From Kurthia gibsonii (GTDB lineage Bacteria > Bacillota > Bacilli > Bacillales_A > Planococcaceae): a stretch of DNA of 44,052 nucleotides. Position 1 is the stretch's first letter; each line of letters begins with the position of its first letter. The stretch is taken from positions 1-44,052 of the forward strand of contig NZ_BJOB01000020.1 in the NCBI RefSeq assembly GCF_006539985.1. The letters are read 5' to 3'. The notes under the pieces are model-generated. The model had not been told where the DNA came from. It saw only the letters and a program-made list of their open reading frames with translations, and did no database searches. Both the position numbers and the translations under genes were made by a program. Of the stretch, positions 7,907-15,491 are shown piece after piece.

Positions 7907-8674
7907 TTATGCCAAATACTCTGCAAACCAATCAACGTTCGCAAGCATACCTTTACGATTTACTTTATGACCTGAACTTTTTGATGTCATATGTTGCCAC
8001 TTCTCAGGATCATCTGCATACTGTTCTTTCATTGCTTCATAAAAAGCGTGTGCTGGTGCATATGGAACCATTTGATCTTTTTTACCATGCCAGAAGAATA
8101 CAGGTCGTCCTGCTAATTTTTCAGGATGACTACTAATTTCGAAGTAAGCTAGCGTGCGGTATAAATGTGCCAATTCTTCTTCAGAAAGCGGTAATGGTAA
8201 TCCCATCGCCTCCACTTGTTCGATTTGTGCTTTTGCTAAATCAACATAGTTTGGTGTACCCATCATCACTGCTGCTACATCAATCCATGGATAGACAGTT
8301 AGGCATCCTAATGTCGTAATCGCTCCCATTGACGTACCACTTAAACCAATTTTTGTACCTTCTTGAATAATCCCTTTTTCTTGTAACGCGTGGTAAATTG
8401 TTTCAACTTCCTCGATATTCGTTAAGACAATCTCCCAAAATCGTAAACTTAATTGAACAGGATCGAGATGTTCGTCACGATCACCATGTAAGATGGCATC
8501 TGGCATAATGACACGCATTCCTTTATTCACATAATTATAAGCATAGTGCAAATTATGCTCTTTCGCACTTTCAAAACCATGTAGAAATAGGATGGTTGGT
8601 GTCGACGCATCCATCGTTTCATCATAGATGTGTAGTAGTGGGATATTACCCCATTGTTCTTTTTTAATCTCCAT
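7907..8674 (-). CDS. yitV: Alpha/beta-hydrolase esterase (YitV-like)
   Basis: A cytosolic alpha/beta-hydrolase of 255 aa without a signal peptide. The oxyanion-hole region is FLHGFESAKE. The nucleophile serine is in GLSGTSMGAIT, the acid in WHGKKDQMVPY, and the histidine in SSGHKVNR, so the catalytic triad is complete. The prolyl-oligopeptidase/dienelactone-hydrolase-like fold and the position beside yitW match B. subtilis YitV, a predicted esterase of unknown substrate. AAAGGAG precedes the ATG. The 54-base gap to yitW has no terminator, so both are probably one transcript. Confidence 0.86.
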   Translation of the reverse strand: MEIKKEQWGNIPLLHIYDETMDASTPTILFLHGFESAKEHNLHYAYNYVNKGMRVIMPDAILHGDRDEHLDPVQLSLRFWEIVLTNIEEVETIYHALQEKGIIQEGTKIGLSGTSMGAITTLGCLTVYPWIDVAAVMMGTPNYVDLAKAQIEQVEAMGLPLPLSEEELAHLYRTLAYFEISSHPEKLAGRPVFFWHGKKDQMVPYAPAHAFYEAMKEQYADDPEKWQHMTSKSSGHKVNRKGMLANVDWFAEYLA

Positions 8675-8740
8675 TTCCTGTTCACTCCTTTACATTCTTA
8701 TCCTTATCGTAACAGAAATTATTTTATGTGACGAATAAAA

Positions 8741-9034
8741 ATGAACAAAATCGGGAAAAGGTCATTTTATAAAGCAGTAGACAATTTGAGTAAGTATTGT
8801 ATAGGGTTCCAAGCGATTTTTGCTTTAGCCGTTGGTATTTTCTTTTTGGCACGCGGAGTTTTTGCTTTGGTGAAAGACAAAGCTGCCAGATTAATCGTTT
8901 TAAGTTTTGTATATGGTGCAGTGCTTATAATTTATGCGTTCTTTTATAATTCAATTAATTCTTGGTTGTTCTTTGGTGTCATTATCGTATTCAGTACAAT
9001 TGTATTCGCTATAAATCCTAAAAAAGTAAATTAG
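8741..9034 (+). CDS. Small membrane protein, 97 aa
   Basis: A short hydrophobic protein with three predicted membrane helices (about residues 21-43, 50-68 and 74-90) and basic ends (MNKIGKRSFYK and NPKKVN). No family is recognised. There is no good Shine-Dalgarno sequence before the ATG, so the start is tentative. A strong terminator directly follows the stop codon, which argues that the gene is real and transcribed alone. Confidence 0.55.
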   Translation: MNKIGKRSFYKAVDNLSKYCIGFQAIFALAVGIFFLARGVFALVKDKAARLIVLSFVYGAVLIIYAFFYNSINSWLFFGVIIVFSTIVFAINPKKVN

Positions 9035-9046
9035 TAAAATGAGATG

Positions 9047-9083
9047 AAAAGAAAATTAGCAATTTACAATTTTCTTTTTTATT
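9047..9083 (+). terminator. Intrinsic terminator of the 97-aa membrane gene
   Basis: Perfect 11-bp stem AAAAGAAAATT (9047-9057) with AATTTTCTTTT (9068-9078), continuing into T residues. The stem is AT-rich but regular. Confidence 0.65.
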
Positions 9084-9172
9084 ATGACTTATTCACTCTT
9101 TTCGAAAGGAAGTTTTGACGGAATACGGTGTATAAGGTTAAAATTACGGGATAGAGAGGAGTTTTGCGATTC

Positions 9173-9979
9173 ATGAAGCCTCATTTAATTGCGCTTGATT
9201 TAGACGGCACATTATTAACGGATGAAAAAGTGATATCACCTACAACAAAAGAAACAATCTTGCAAGCAAAGTCAGTAGGACATCAAGTAATGATTGCAAC
9301 TGGGCGACCTTTTCGCGCCAGCAAACATATTTATGAAGAACTAGGACTACATACACCAATCGTTAATTTCAACGGTGCATACATTCATCAACCTCATCAC
9401 ACGCAGTTTAAAACACAACATAATCCGATTCAATTACATACTGCAACGGACATTGTGGAATCTCTTCATGAATACCGTCTTACCAATGTCATTGCGGAAG
9501 TGATGGATGATGTTTATGTTGAACAGCAAGACGATCCACTTCTTGCGATTTTAGGAATGGGTAATCCACGTATGACATATGGCAAAATTAAAGAGCATCT
9601 AAAAGATGATCCAACAAGTTTATTACTTCATGCGAGTGACCAAGAAGTTGCAATCATTCGTGAATTTTTAGAACATACGAAAGCAGAAGTAATTGATCAT
9701 CGTCGTTGGGGTGACCCGTACCATGTAATCGAAATCGTGCGCAGCGGTATTCATAAAGCAATTGGTTTAGGGATCGTTTCAAAGCATTTACAAATTCCAA
9801 AAGAACGTATTATTGCATTTGGTGATGAGGATAATGATTTAGAGATGCTTGAATATGCCGGTCTTGGCGTGGCAATGGGCAATGCGATTGGCGATGTAAA
9901 AAATATTGCAAATGAGATTACGGACAGTAACAACGAAGACGGAATCGCGCGTATTTTACGTGAACGTCTAAAACTCTAA
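9173..9979 (+). CDS. yitU: Cof-type HAD phosphatase (YitU-like)
   Basis: A HAD-superfamily hydrolase of the Cof/IIB type, 268 aa. Motif I is ALDLDGTLL (nucleophile Asp), motif II is ATGRP, the motif III lysine lies in the region around HKAIGL, and motif IV is FGDEDNDLEMLEYAG. The C2 cap domain occupies the middle. Family members dephosphorylate small metabolites such as flavin or sugar phosphates; the substrate here is not predictable. The ATG at 9173 fits GAGAGGAG better than the TTG at 9164. The gene lies 24 bases before the degV gene and is co-transcribed with it, as in the B. subtilis yit cluster. Confidence 0.87.
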   Translation: MKPHLIALDLDGTLLTDEKVISPTTKETILQAKSVGHQVMIATGRPFRASKHIYEELGLHTPIVNFNGAYIHQPHHTQFKTQHNPIQLHTATDIVESLHEYRLTNVIAEVMDDVYVEQQDDPLLAILGMGNPRMTYGKIKEHLKDDPTSLLLHASDQEVAIIREFLEHTKAEVIDHRRWGDPYHVIEIVRSGIHKAIGLGIVSKHLQIPKERIIAFGDEDNDLEMLEYAGLGVAMGNAIGDVKNIANEITDSNNEDGIARILRERLKL

Positions 9980-10003
9980 ATGAATTATAGGAGGTGTAAG
10001 CAC

Positions 10004-10867
10004 ATGAAACTATTTGCAGATAGCGCATGTGATTTACCACAATCTTTTTATGTAAATAATAATGTACATCTATTTCCACTACGTGTTGAGCTAGATGGCA
10101 AAGAATTCGACGATGTCATTGGCATTGATGTACAAAAAGTATATGACGAAATTCGAAATGGCAAATCGCCAAAAACCTCTCAAGTATCACCTGAAGTATT
10201 TTTGTATGCTTTTGAAGAACTTGCAAAATCAGGCGAGGAAGGTTTATATATCGCATTCTCTTCTGAACTTTCAGGTACATACAACACTGCTCGTATGATG
10301 CGTGAACAGGTGCTTGAAAACTATCCTGATTTAAAACTCGAAATTATTGACTCGAAATGTGCATCACTTGGTTATGGTATGGTCGTAAAAGAAGTGGTTC
10401 GCATACGCGACCATGCCTACTCATTTGAAGATATTGTAGCGCGTACACGTTTCCAAGCAGAACATATGGAACACTTATTTACTGTAGAAGACTTAGATTT
10501 TCTTGCTAAAGGCGGACGTGTTTCTAAAACAAGTGCTTTCATTGGTGGATTATTAAGTATTAAGCCACTCCTTCACGTAGAAGATGGCAAACTAATTCCA
10601 ATCGAGAAAATGCGTGGTCGTAAAAAAGTGTTTAAGCGTATTTTAGACGTAATGGAAGAACGTGGTGAAACACTATCTAAACAAGTCATTGCAATTAGTC
10701 ATGGTGACGACCTAGCAGCTGCACAGGAAATGAAGGAAATGATTATCGAACGCTTCCACCCTGTAGCTGTTGAGTTACATGTGATTGGTTCGACTATCGC
10801 ATGTCATGCAGGTCCTGGAACAATCGCTGTCTTTTTCTTAAACGAATTATATCCTGAAGCTCTATAA
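10004..10867 (+). CDS. yitS: DegV family fatty-acid-binding protein (YitS-like)
   Basis: A DegV-fold protein, 287 aa: N-terminal MKLFADSACDLP, the conserved TSQVSPEVF segment, and LSSELSGTYNTA-type motif (here FSSELSGTYNTAR). DegV proteins bind fatty acids and in Firmicutes include the FakB subunits that present fatty acids to FakA kinase. This copy fits that fold, but its role is inferred. The start is ATG at 10004 with AGGAGGTG seven bases upstream. The longer frame from 9980 has no ribosome binding site. It is second gene of the operon with yitU and ends at a shared terminator. Confidence 0.88.
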   Translation: MKLFADSACDLPQSFYVNNNVHLFPLRVELDGKEFDDVIGIDVQKVYDEIRNGKSPKTSQVSPEVFLYAFEELAKSGEEGLYIAFSSELSGTYNTARMMREQVLENYPDLKLEIIDSKCASLGYGMVVKEVVRIRDHAYSFEDIVARTRFQAEHMEHLFTVEDLDFLAKGGRVSKTSAFIGGLLSIKPLLHVEDGKLIPIEKMRGRKKVFKRILDVMEERGETLSKQVIAISHGDDLAAAQEMKEMIIERFHPVAVELHVIGSTIACHAGPGTIAVFFLNELYPEAL

Positions 10868-10870
10868 ATC

Positions 10871-10924
10871 AAAAAAAAGGTTGAGACCTATGTGTTATAA
10901 ACACATTAGATCTCAACCTTTTTT
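10871..10924. terminator. Bidirectional terminator between yitS and the GH13-like gene
   Basis: AAAAAAGGTTGAGA and TCTCAACCTTTTTT form a long stem, with a further inner pairing ATGTGTT / AACACAT. A/T tracts on both sides make it functional for the converging genes. The last codons of the minus-strand gene lie inside it. Confidence 0.9.
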
Positions 10925-12379
10925 AAAGAGATACACTATATTCCTTCCCCCCTTCTTTTTTCGCACGCCACCAATCACAATCGTAATCATAAGCAATACA
11001 AATAGTGTCCCTACAACCGCCAGTGATAGATACGGAAATTCAACATTCTTTCTTGGCTGGATTTCAAAAATTTCTGCCTGTTCACGATCTAATGCGATAC
11101 GATATTTTTGATTAGGACTCGCATAGATCTTTTCTTCATCTAATAAGCTTACCAATTCTCGATTCTTGCCTATCGCTTTTTCAGAAAGGTTCATTTGCTG
11201 CGTCTGGTCTGTATTATTGACAACTACGAGCCACTTCTTTTTATCATCATATCGTTCGTAAGCGACAAAACCATCTTGATGATTTAATAATTTGAATGAA
11301 CCATTTCGCAAGGTTGGATTATCTGAACGAATTTTTTGAAGCTTTCCGATGTAATCTGTTAGCTCATTATTTTCTTTAAATTCCATCATGCCAAGTGTAT
11401 CGGGTGGACTTTCTCCACTCATTTCATTTTCAGTACCATACATCATAATAGGCGTCCCTGGTAAAGTAAATAAGGTCGTTAGCGCCAATTTCAACTGTGG
11501 ACTCGATTCACCTTTCGATATTTTGGTGTGTTCTGAAAAACGTGTATTATTCACATCATCAATCATGAGTAGACGTGGATTAACTTCACGATCTTCTCGA
11601 ATATTTTTCACAACCGATGTAGCAGTCGTATTCGGTTTTTTAAAGACTTCCTGAAAAGCTCTCATCTTTCCTACATCATAATCCACATCAAAATTCGCAT
11701 CTGAGTCATTATCAGATAGGACGACTAAGTCAGGATTACTTGCTTTTAAAATCAACATTAAATCATTTAAAAAAGTTGGATCTACACCTTGTATCCCTGT
11801 AAGTCGAATACCATCCACTTGATTATGATAAGCATAATCTGCTGCAGCTTTCATCAAAGCTTTTTTCACTTGTTTATTTTCTAAATTCCAATTAATCGTT
11901 CCCTTTTCAGTCGCGGGCTTCGTCCAATTCGCTTTTTCACCTTTTGGAATCAATATATTCTTTTCACTCACACCATTAATCGGAAAATCAGCAATTATTT
12001 TGATTTGCTCTTCATTTAAGGCTTCACGCATCTTTTGATAATCTGCTTCTGTCCCAAAGTAAGGCTGTAGTTGACCATAATCCACTACCTTTTTTCCGCG
12101 ATAGTCTTCTGCTTTTGCTAGGCTTCCGAGTGAAACATATGAAAAACGCAATTTTTTAAAATAACTTGCCTTCGTTCGAACTCCTTCAAAATCGCCACCC
12201 ATAAAAGGCTCTTTTAGATTTGTCGGTCCATTATTTGCTGGGTTCCCATCCACAAAACGATCAATAATAATGTCATAAATACTCTCATCGTGCATGTCCT
12301 GCTTAGCTTTTACAAAAAAGGTAGGCGAAATTAAAAAGAGTAAACATAACGACAAGATGAAAGAACTTATTTTTTTCAT
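10913..12379 (-). CDS. Membrane-anchored GH13 (alpha-amylase-like) protein, probably catalytically inactive
   Basis: An exported protein: signal peptide in residues 1-25, a shortened GH13 barrel (start ESIYDIIIDRFVDG, MGGDFEGV), a C-terminal beta domain, and a single transmembrane segment at about 450-470 followed by a basic tail. The four GH13 regions can be traced but the key residues are changed. Region I is DFPINGV instead of DxxxNH. Region II is GIRLTG, with Thr194 where the nucleophile Asp belongs. Region III is VLSDNDSD without the GE acid. Region IV is IDDVNNTRF, with Asn277 in place of the NHD aspartate. Hydrolysis is therefore unlikely; a sugar-binding or scaffold role outside the membrane is possible. 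Confidence 0.78.
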   Translation of the reverse strand: MKKISSFILSLCLLFLISPTFFVKAKQDMHDESIYDIIIDRFVDGNPANNGPTNLKEPFMGGDFEGVRTKASYFKKLRFSYVSLGSLAKAEDYRGKKVVDYGQLQPYFGTEADYQKMREALNEEQIKIIADFPINGVSEKNILIPKGEKANWTKPATEKGTINWNLENKQVKKALMKAAADYAYHNQVDGIRLTGIQGVDPTFLNDLMLILKASNPDLVVLSDNDSDANFDVDYDVGKMRAFQEVFKKPNTTATSVVKNIREDREVNPRLLMIDDVNNTRFSEHTKISKGESSPQLKLALTTLFTLPGTPIMMYGTENEMSGESPPDTLGMMEFKENNELTDYIGKLQKIRSDNPTLRNGSFKLLNHQDGFVAYERYDDKKKWLVVVNNTDQTQQMNLSEKAIGKNRELVSLLDEEKIYASPNQKYRIALDREQAEIFEIQPRKNVEFPYLSLAVVGTLFVLLMITIVIGGVRKKKGGRNIVYLFKKG

Positions 12380-12435
12380 CTATCCTTTGCCACCTTTCAT
12401 AATCTATTCACTCTTATCCTTTACCCCCTTTAACG

Positions 12436-12480
12436 AAAAAAAGTAGTACAAACCATAAAAATTGGTCTGTACTACTTTTT
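12436..12480 (-). terminator. Intrinsic terminator of yisL
   Basis: AAAAAGTAGTACA and TGTACTACTTTTT form a perfect 13-bp stem, extended by ACC/GGT. It lies 13 bases after the yisL stop codon and could act in both directions. Confidence 0.88.
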
Positions 12481-12492
12481 ATAGGTGGTTTT

Positions 12493-12879
12493 TTAGAAGA
12501 ACTGGAAGCCCATTGGCAATTTGAAGCCCAGTACAAGTACAACGATTAAGCAGATAATAAAACCTGCCCACATACCACCAGTCGATTTACCTTTATTGCT
12601 GCGAACTAATACTAATTCCATAAAGGCGATTACACCTAAACCGAATAACAGTTTAAATCCGTACAACATACCCTGGCCGTAGTCAAGCGCTGTAATGAAT
12701 AAAGCAACACCTGTTGCGATAATCAAAATATAGAATAGACGTAAAATCATATGTGTAATTTTGCGCCCTTTTGAACCTTTTTGCATACTAACTGCAACAA
12801 AGAATAAAATTAGTGCTACAACCCATGTCGTAATATGCAAATGAGTTTGTGAACCTAAAAATTCAAGCATGTTTTTCAC
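12493..12879 (-). CDS. yisL: YisL family (DUF1516) membrane protein
   Basis: A 128-aa protein with four membrane helices (about residues 15-28, 43-65, 72-92 and 104-122). It begins MLEFLGSQTHLHITTW, typical of the YisL/DUF1516 family of unknown function. GAGGTG precedes the ATG. The yisK-like gene lies upstream on the same strand, as in B. subtilis, but here a terminator and a tandem-repeat tract separate them. Confidence 0.85.
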   Translation of the reverse strand: MKNMLEFLGSQTHLHITTWVVALILFFVAVSMQKGSKGRKITHMILRLFYILIIATGVALFITALDYGQGMLYGFKLLFGLGVIAFMELVLVRSNKGKSTGGMWAGFIICLIVVLVLGFKLPMGFQFF

Positions 12880-13080
12880 CTCGTATAATTGTCATATTTC
12901 TTTTTCATGTTACCAAAGAGATGCAGACTATACAAACAAAAATACCCACAGAAAACGAATATAGGAAGAAGATACAAAAACATCGTTCTAAATAGCATAG
13001 ATGCACAAATGCTACTTCTACTGTTCCCCTATTCAGCTAAAAGTTAACTAAGTAAAAAAGGAATTCTTATTGCTTGGTTC

Positions 13081-13300
13081 AGGTCATTCGAGGGCGAAAA
13101 TGGGACATTCGCTATTCAGTTCAGGTCATTCGCTCGTCCAATCAGGTCATTCGAGGGCGAAAATGGGACATTCGCTATTCAGTTCAGGTCATTCGCTCGT
13201 CCAATCGGGACATTCGAGGGCGAAAATGGGACATTCGCTATTCAGTTCAGGTCATTCGCTCGTCCAATCAGGTCATTCGAGGGCGAAAATGGGACATTCG
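13081..13300. repeat. Tandem array of eleven 21-bp units
   Basis: Eleven copies at exact 21-bp spacing, each with a ten-base core GGGACATTCG or AGGTCATTCG. Three spacer types (AGGGCGAAAAT, CTATTCAGTTC, CTCGTCCAATC) alternate to give a 63-bp higher-order unit. Because 21 is a multiple of three, the plus strand stays open. From a TTG at 13070 it would encode a 7-residue repeat (GHSRAKM, GHSLFSS, GHSLVQS) ending at 13309, with AAAGGAA upstream. A second frame is also open, so coding is doubtful. The array fills the yisK-yisL intergenic region. Confidence 0.9.
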
Positions 13301-13310
13301 CCCAAATAAC

Positions 13311-13344
13311 AAAAAAATCTCGACAGCCGAGGCATGTCGAGATT
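13311..13344 (-). terminator. Intrinsic terminator of yisK
   Basis: Minus-strand perfect stem AATCTCGACA / TGTCGAGATT with a nine-base loop, followed by TTTTTGTT, ten bases after the stop codon. Confidence 0.88.
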
Positions 13345-13354
13345 GAATAATATC

Positions 13355-14257
13355 TTATTCGAAACGGTTTACTAATGTACCGATTCCTTCGATTGATACT
13401 TTTACTGTGTCGCCTGCTTTTAAATACGTTGGTGGAGTCATACCTTTACCAACTCCTGCTGGCGTACCTGTTAAAATCACATCACCTGGTTCTAATGTTA
13501 CCATGCTTGAGATTTTTACAATCAAATCTTCAACAGTATGCATCATGTCACGTGTTGTACCATTTTGACGTACTTCATCGTTGACTTTTGTAACTACTGT
13601 TAGATTTTGTGGATTTGGAATTTCATCTTTCGTTACTAAATAAGGTCCCATTGGGCAAGACCCATCTAGACTTTTTGCTAAGAAGAATTGTTTATGACGT
13701 TCTTGTAAATCACGTGCTGTAATATCATTTGCAATCGTATAACCAAATACGTAGTCAAATGCTAAAACTGCTGGAATGTTCTTCCCTTTTTTCCCGATTA
13801 CAACTGCTAACTCACCTTCGTAATCAAGTGAATCTGTTACATCTGCATGAACAGAAATTGTTTGCTCATCAGCAGCAATGGCTGTCGGTGCTTTTGTGAA
13901 CACAACTAAATCTTCTGGTGCATGATCAGCGCCCATCTCTTTTGCATGCTCATCATAGTTTTTCCCTACGCAAATAATGTTCTTTGTCGTACGTGGAATT
14001 GGTGCAAGCCATTCGATGTTTGTAAACGCATGTTTGAAAATAGCTGGATTTGGAGATTGTTCAGCCGCCTCTACTAATTTTCGCATTTGCTCTACAAATT
14101 CAAAACCATAAGTCATACCTTCAACAATTGTTTCAGAAAACGAAGGTAAGACATTTAACGATTTTTGAATTGCTAGTACATCCCAAACTGCTTCTTCTCT
14201 TTTTACTTTCGGACCAAAGCCGATTTCATTGTTGTAACGAAATGATAAAATTTTCAT
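13355..14257 (-). CDS. yisK: Fumarylacetoacetate hydrolase family protein (YisK-like)
   Basis: A FAH-family enzyme, 300 aa, with an N-terminal extension of about 90 residues before the core, as in B. subtilis YisK. Metal ligands are visible: the two glutamates of DYEGELAVVIG and the aspartate of ANDITARDLQ. FLAKSLDGSCPMGPYLV and ILTGTPAGVG complete the core. B. subtilis YisK decarboxylates oxaloacetate and affects cell width through Mbl; other family members are hydratases or isomerases, so the reaction here is inferred. The ATG at 14257 is preferred over the GTG at 14269, which overlaps the AAGGAG. The adjacent yisL supports orthology. Confidence 0.84.
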   Translation of the reverse strand: MKILSFRYNNEIGFGPKVKREEAVWDVLAIQKSLNVLPSFSETIVEGMTYGFEFVEQMRKLVEAAEQSPNPAIFKHAFTNIEWLAPIPRTTKNIICVGKNYDEHAKEMGADHAPEDLVVFTKAPTAIAADEQTISVHADVTDSLDYEGELAVVIGKKGKNIPAVLAFDYVFGYTIANDITARDLQERHKQFFLAKSLDGSCPMGPYLVTKDEIPNPQNLTVVTKVNDEVRQNGTTRDMMHTVEDLIVKISSMVTLEPGDVILTGTPAGVGKGMTPPTYLKAGDTVKVSIEGIGTLVNRFE

Positions 14258-14314
14258 GAATAGTGGCACTCCTTCTTTTTTTACAATAATACCTTATTTT
14301 CTATTAAATTTCCT

Positions 14315-15475
14315 CTATTTTTCAAATCTCTTTCCATATGTGACGCTTTTCCAAAGCGCTTCTACAGGACCTTGTTTAAAGTACTTGAACCAAATCATTG
14401 AAAAAACGAGCTGAATCGCATAAATTGCGAGTGCAATATAGAATAATTGTAACAGACTTAGCTTGCCATACAAACCAAAACCAAAGCCATAAAATAAAAT
14501 ACTTTGGATAACAGACTGCATTAAGTAGATTGTTAATGACATGCGACCTGCTGCTTGAATCGGTTTTGTAATGATTTGCACCCACGGAATGAGTCCAAGA
14601 AGTACAATTAATGATACATAGCCTACCGTTAAAATCGGCGCACCGATCACTTGACCAATACCTTCATAAAAAATCGAAGTAGGTTCATGATAAATGAGAT
14701 TTTTTAAATAGAGTCCGAGTGATAGCCCTATAATACATAAGACGAACCAAAGCTTCTTAAGTTCTCCTGCTCGTTCAATTAAGCGCCACTGACTTGCGGC
14801 AGCACCAACAAGCATGAATGGAAGAATTGTAAAAAATGCTGAAATCCACATCATAATTGAATATTGTAAGGATAAATCATTTAAACGTTGGAAAAAGATT
14901 TCGATGACTCCACCATAACGATAAGACTCAATCGACTGTGCCACACCTGCTACATCTGTGTATTCAGACGAATCGGAAATAAATTGACTTGAAATATAAA
15001 ATAGAACGGTTACTGTCAAACTGCAAATACCGAATAAAATAGTCGCAATAAGTAATTGGAAAATCGGTTTTAACTTTAATAAAAATAATAAACCGAAACC
15101 AAGTACAGCATACGTTGTTAAAATATCACCATACCAGATGAAAAAGGCATGTAATAAACCAATCAGCAATAGGAAACTAAGTCGCTTGGAGCCATAACCA
15201 ATGAATGATTCACCTAGCTCCTTTGATTTGTTCATTTGCAGCTGTAGACCATAACCGAATAAACCTGCAAATAAAGGGTAAAAACTTCCTTGCACAAAAA
15301 TCGTTAAGTATTTTTCCATCTGTAAATCAGTTGGATGTTCTAAAAACTCACGTAGTGATACATAGTTTACAGGGAAATTAAACGCCAATAAATTGACGAG
15401 TAAAATCCCAAATAAGCTAAGTCCTCTTAATAAATCTAATGTGCCAATACGCTGTTTTGTTGGTGCAAGTTGCAT
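14315..15475 (-). CDS. DUF418 (YeiB-type) multi-pass membrane protein
   Basis: An integral membrane protein with about ten helices. It opens with the family signature RIGTLDLLRGLSLFGILLVN and closes with the DUF418 C-terminal block AAGRMSLTIYLMQSVIQSILFYGFGFGLYG, abbreviated here to its key residues GRMSLT and YLMQS. The function is unknown; the fold is related to membrane acyltransferases. ATG at 15475 follows AGGAGGAGAT. It starts 16 bases after the addA stop codon without a terminator, so it is probably the third gene of the addB-addA transcript. Confidence 0.82.
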   Translation of the reverse strand: MQLAPTKQRIGTLDLLRGLSLFGILLVNLLAFNFPVNYVSLREFLEHPTDLQMEKYLTIFVQGSFYPLFAGLFGYGLQLQMNKSKELGESFIGYGSKRLSFLLLIGLLHAFFIWYGDILTTYAVLGFGLLFLLKLKPIFQLLIATILFGICSLTVTVLFYISSQFISDSSEYTDVAGVAQSIESYRYGGVIEIFFQRLNDLSLQYSIMMWISAFFTILPFMLVGAAASQWRLIERAGELKKLWFVLCIIGLSLGLYLKNLIYHEPTSIFYEGIGQVIGAPILTVGYVSLIVLLGLIPWVQIITKPIQAAGRMSLTIYLMQSVIQSILFYGFGFGLYGKLSLLQLFYIALAIYAIQLVFSMIWFKYFKQGPVEALWKSVTYGKRFEK

Positions 15476-15491
15476 CAACTTTTATCTCCTC

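Noticed and set aside
13081-13300. CRISPR array
   Set aside because: Repeat period is only 21 bp, the spacers recur in three fixed types, the repeat core is ten bases, and no cas genes are present.
13074-13346. Second open frame through the 21-bp repeats
   Set aside because: It is open only because 21 is divisible by three, and it runs into the yisK terminator; at most one frame could be real.
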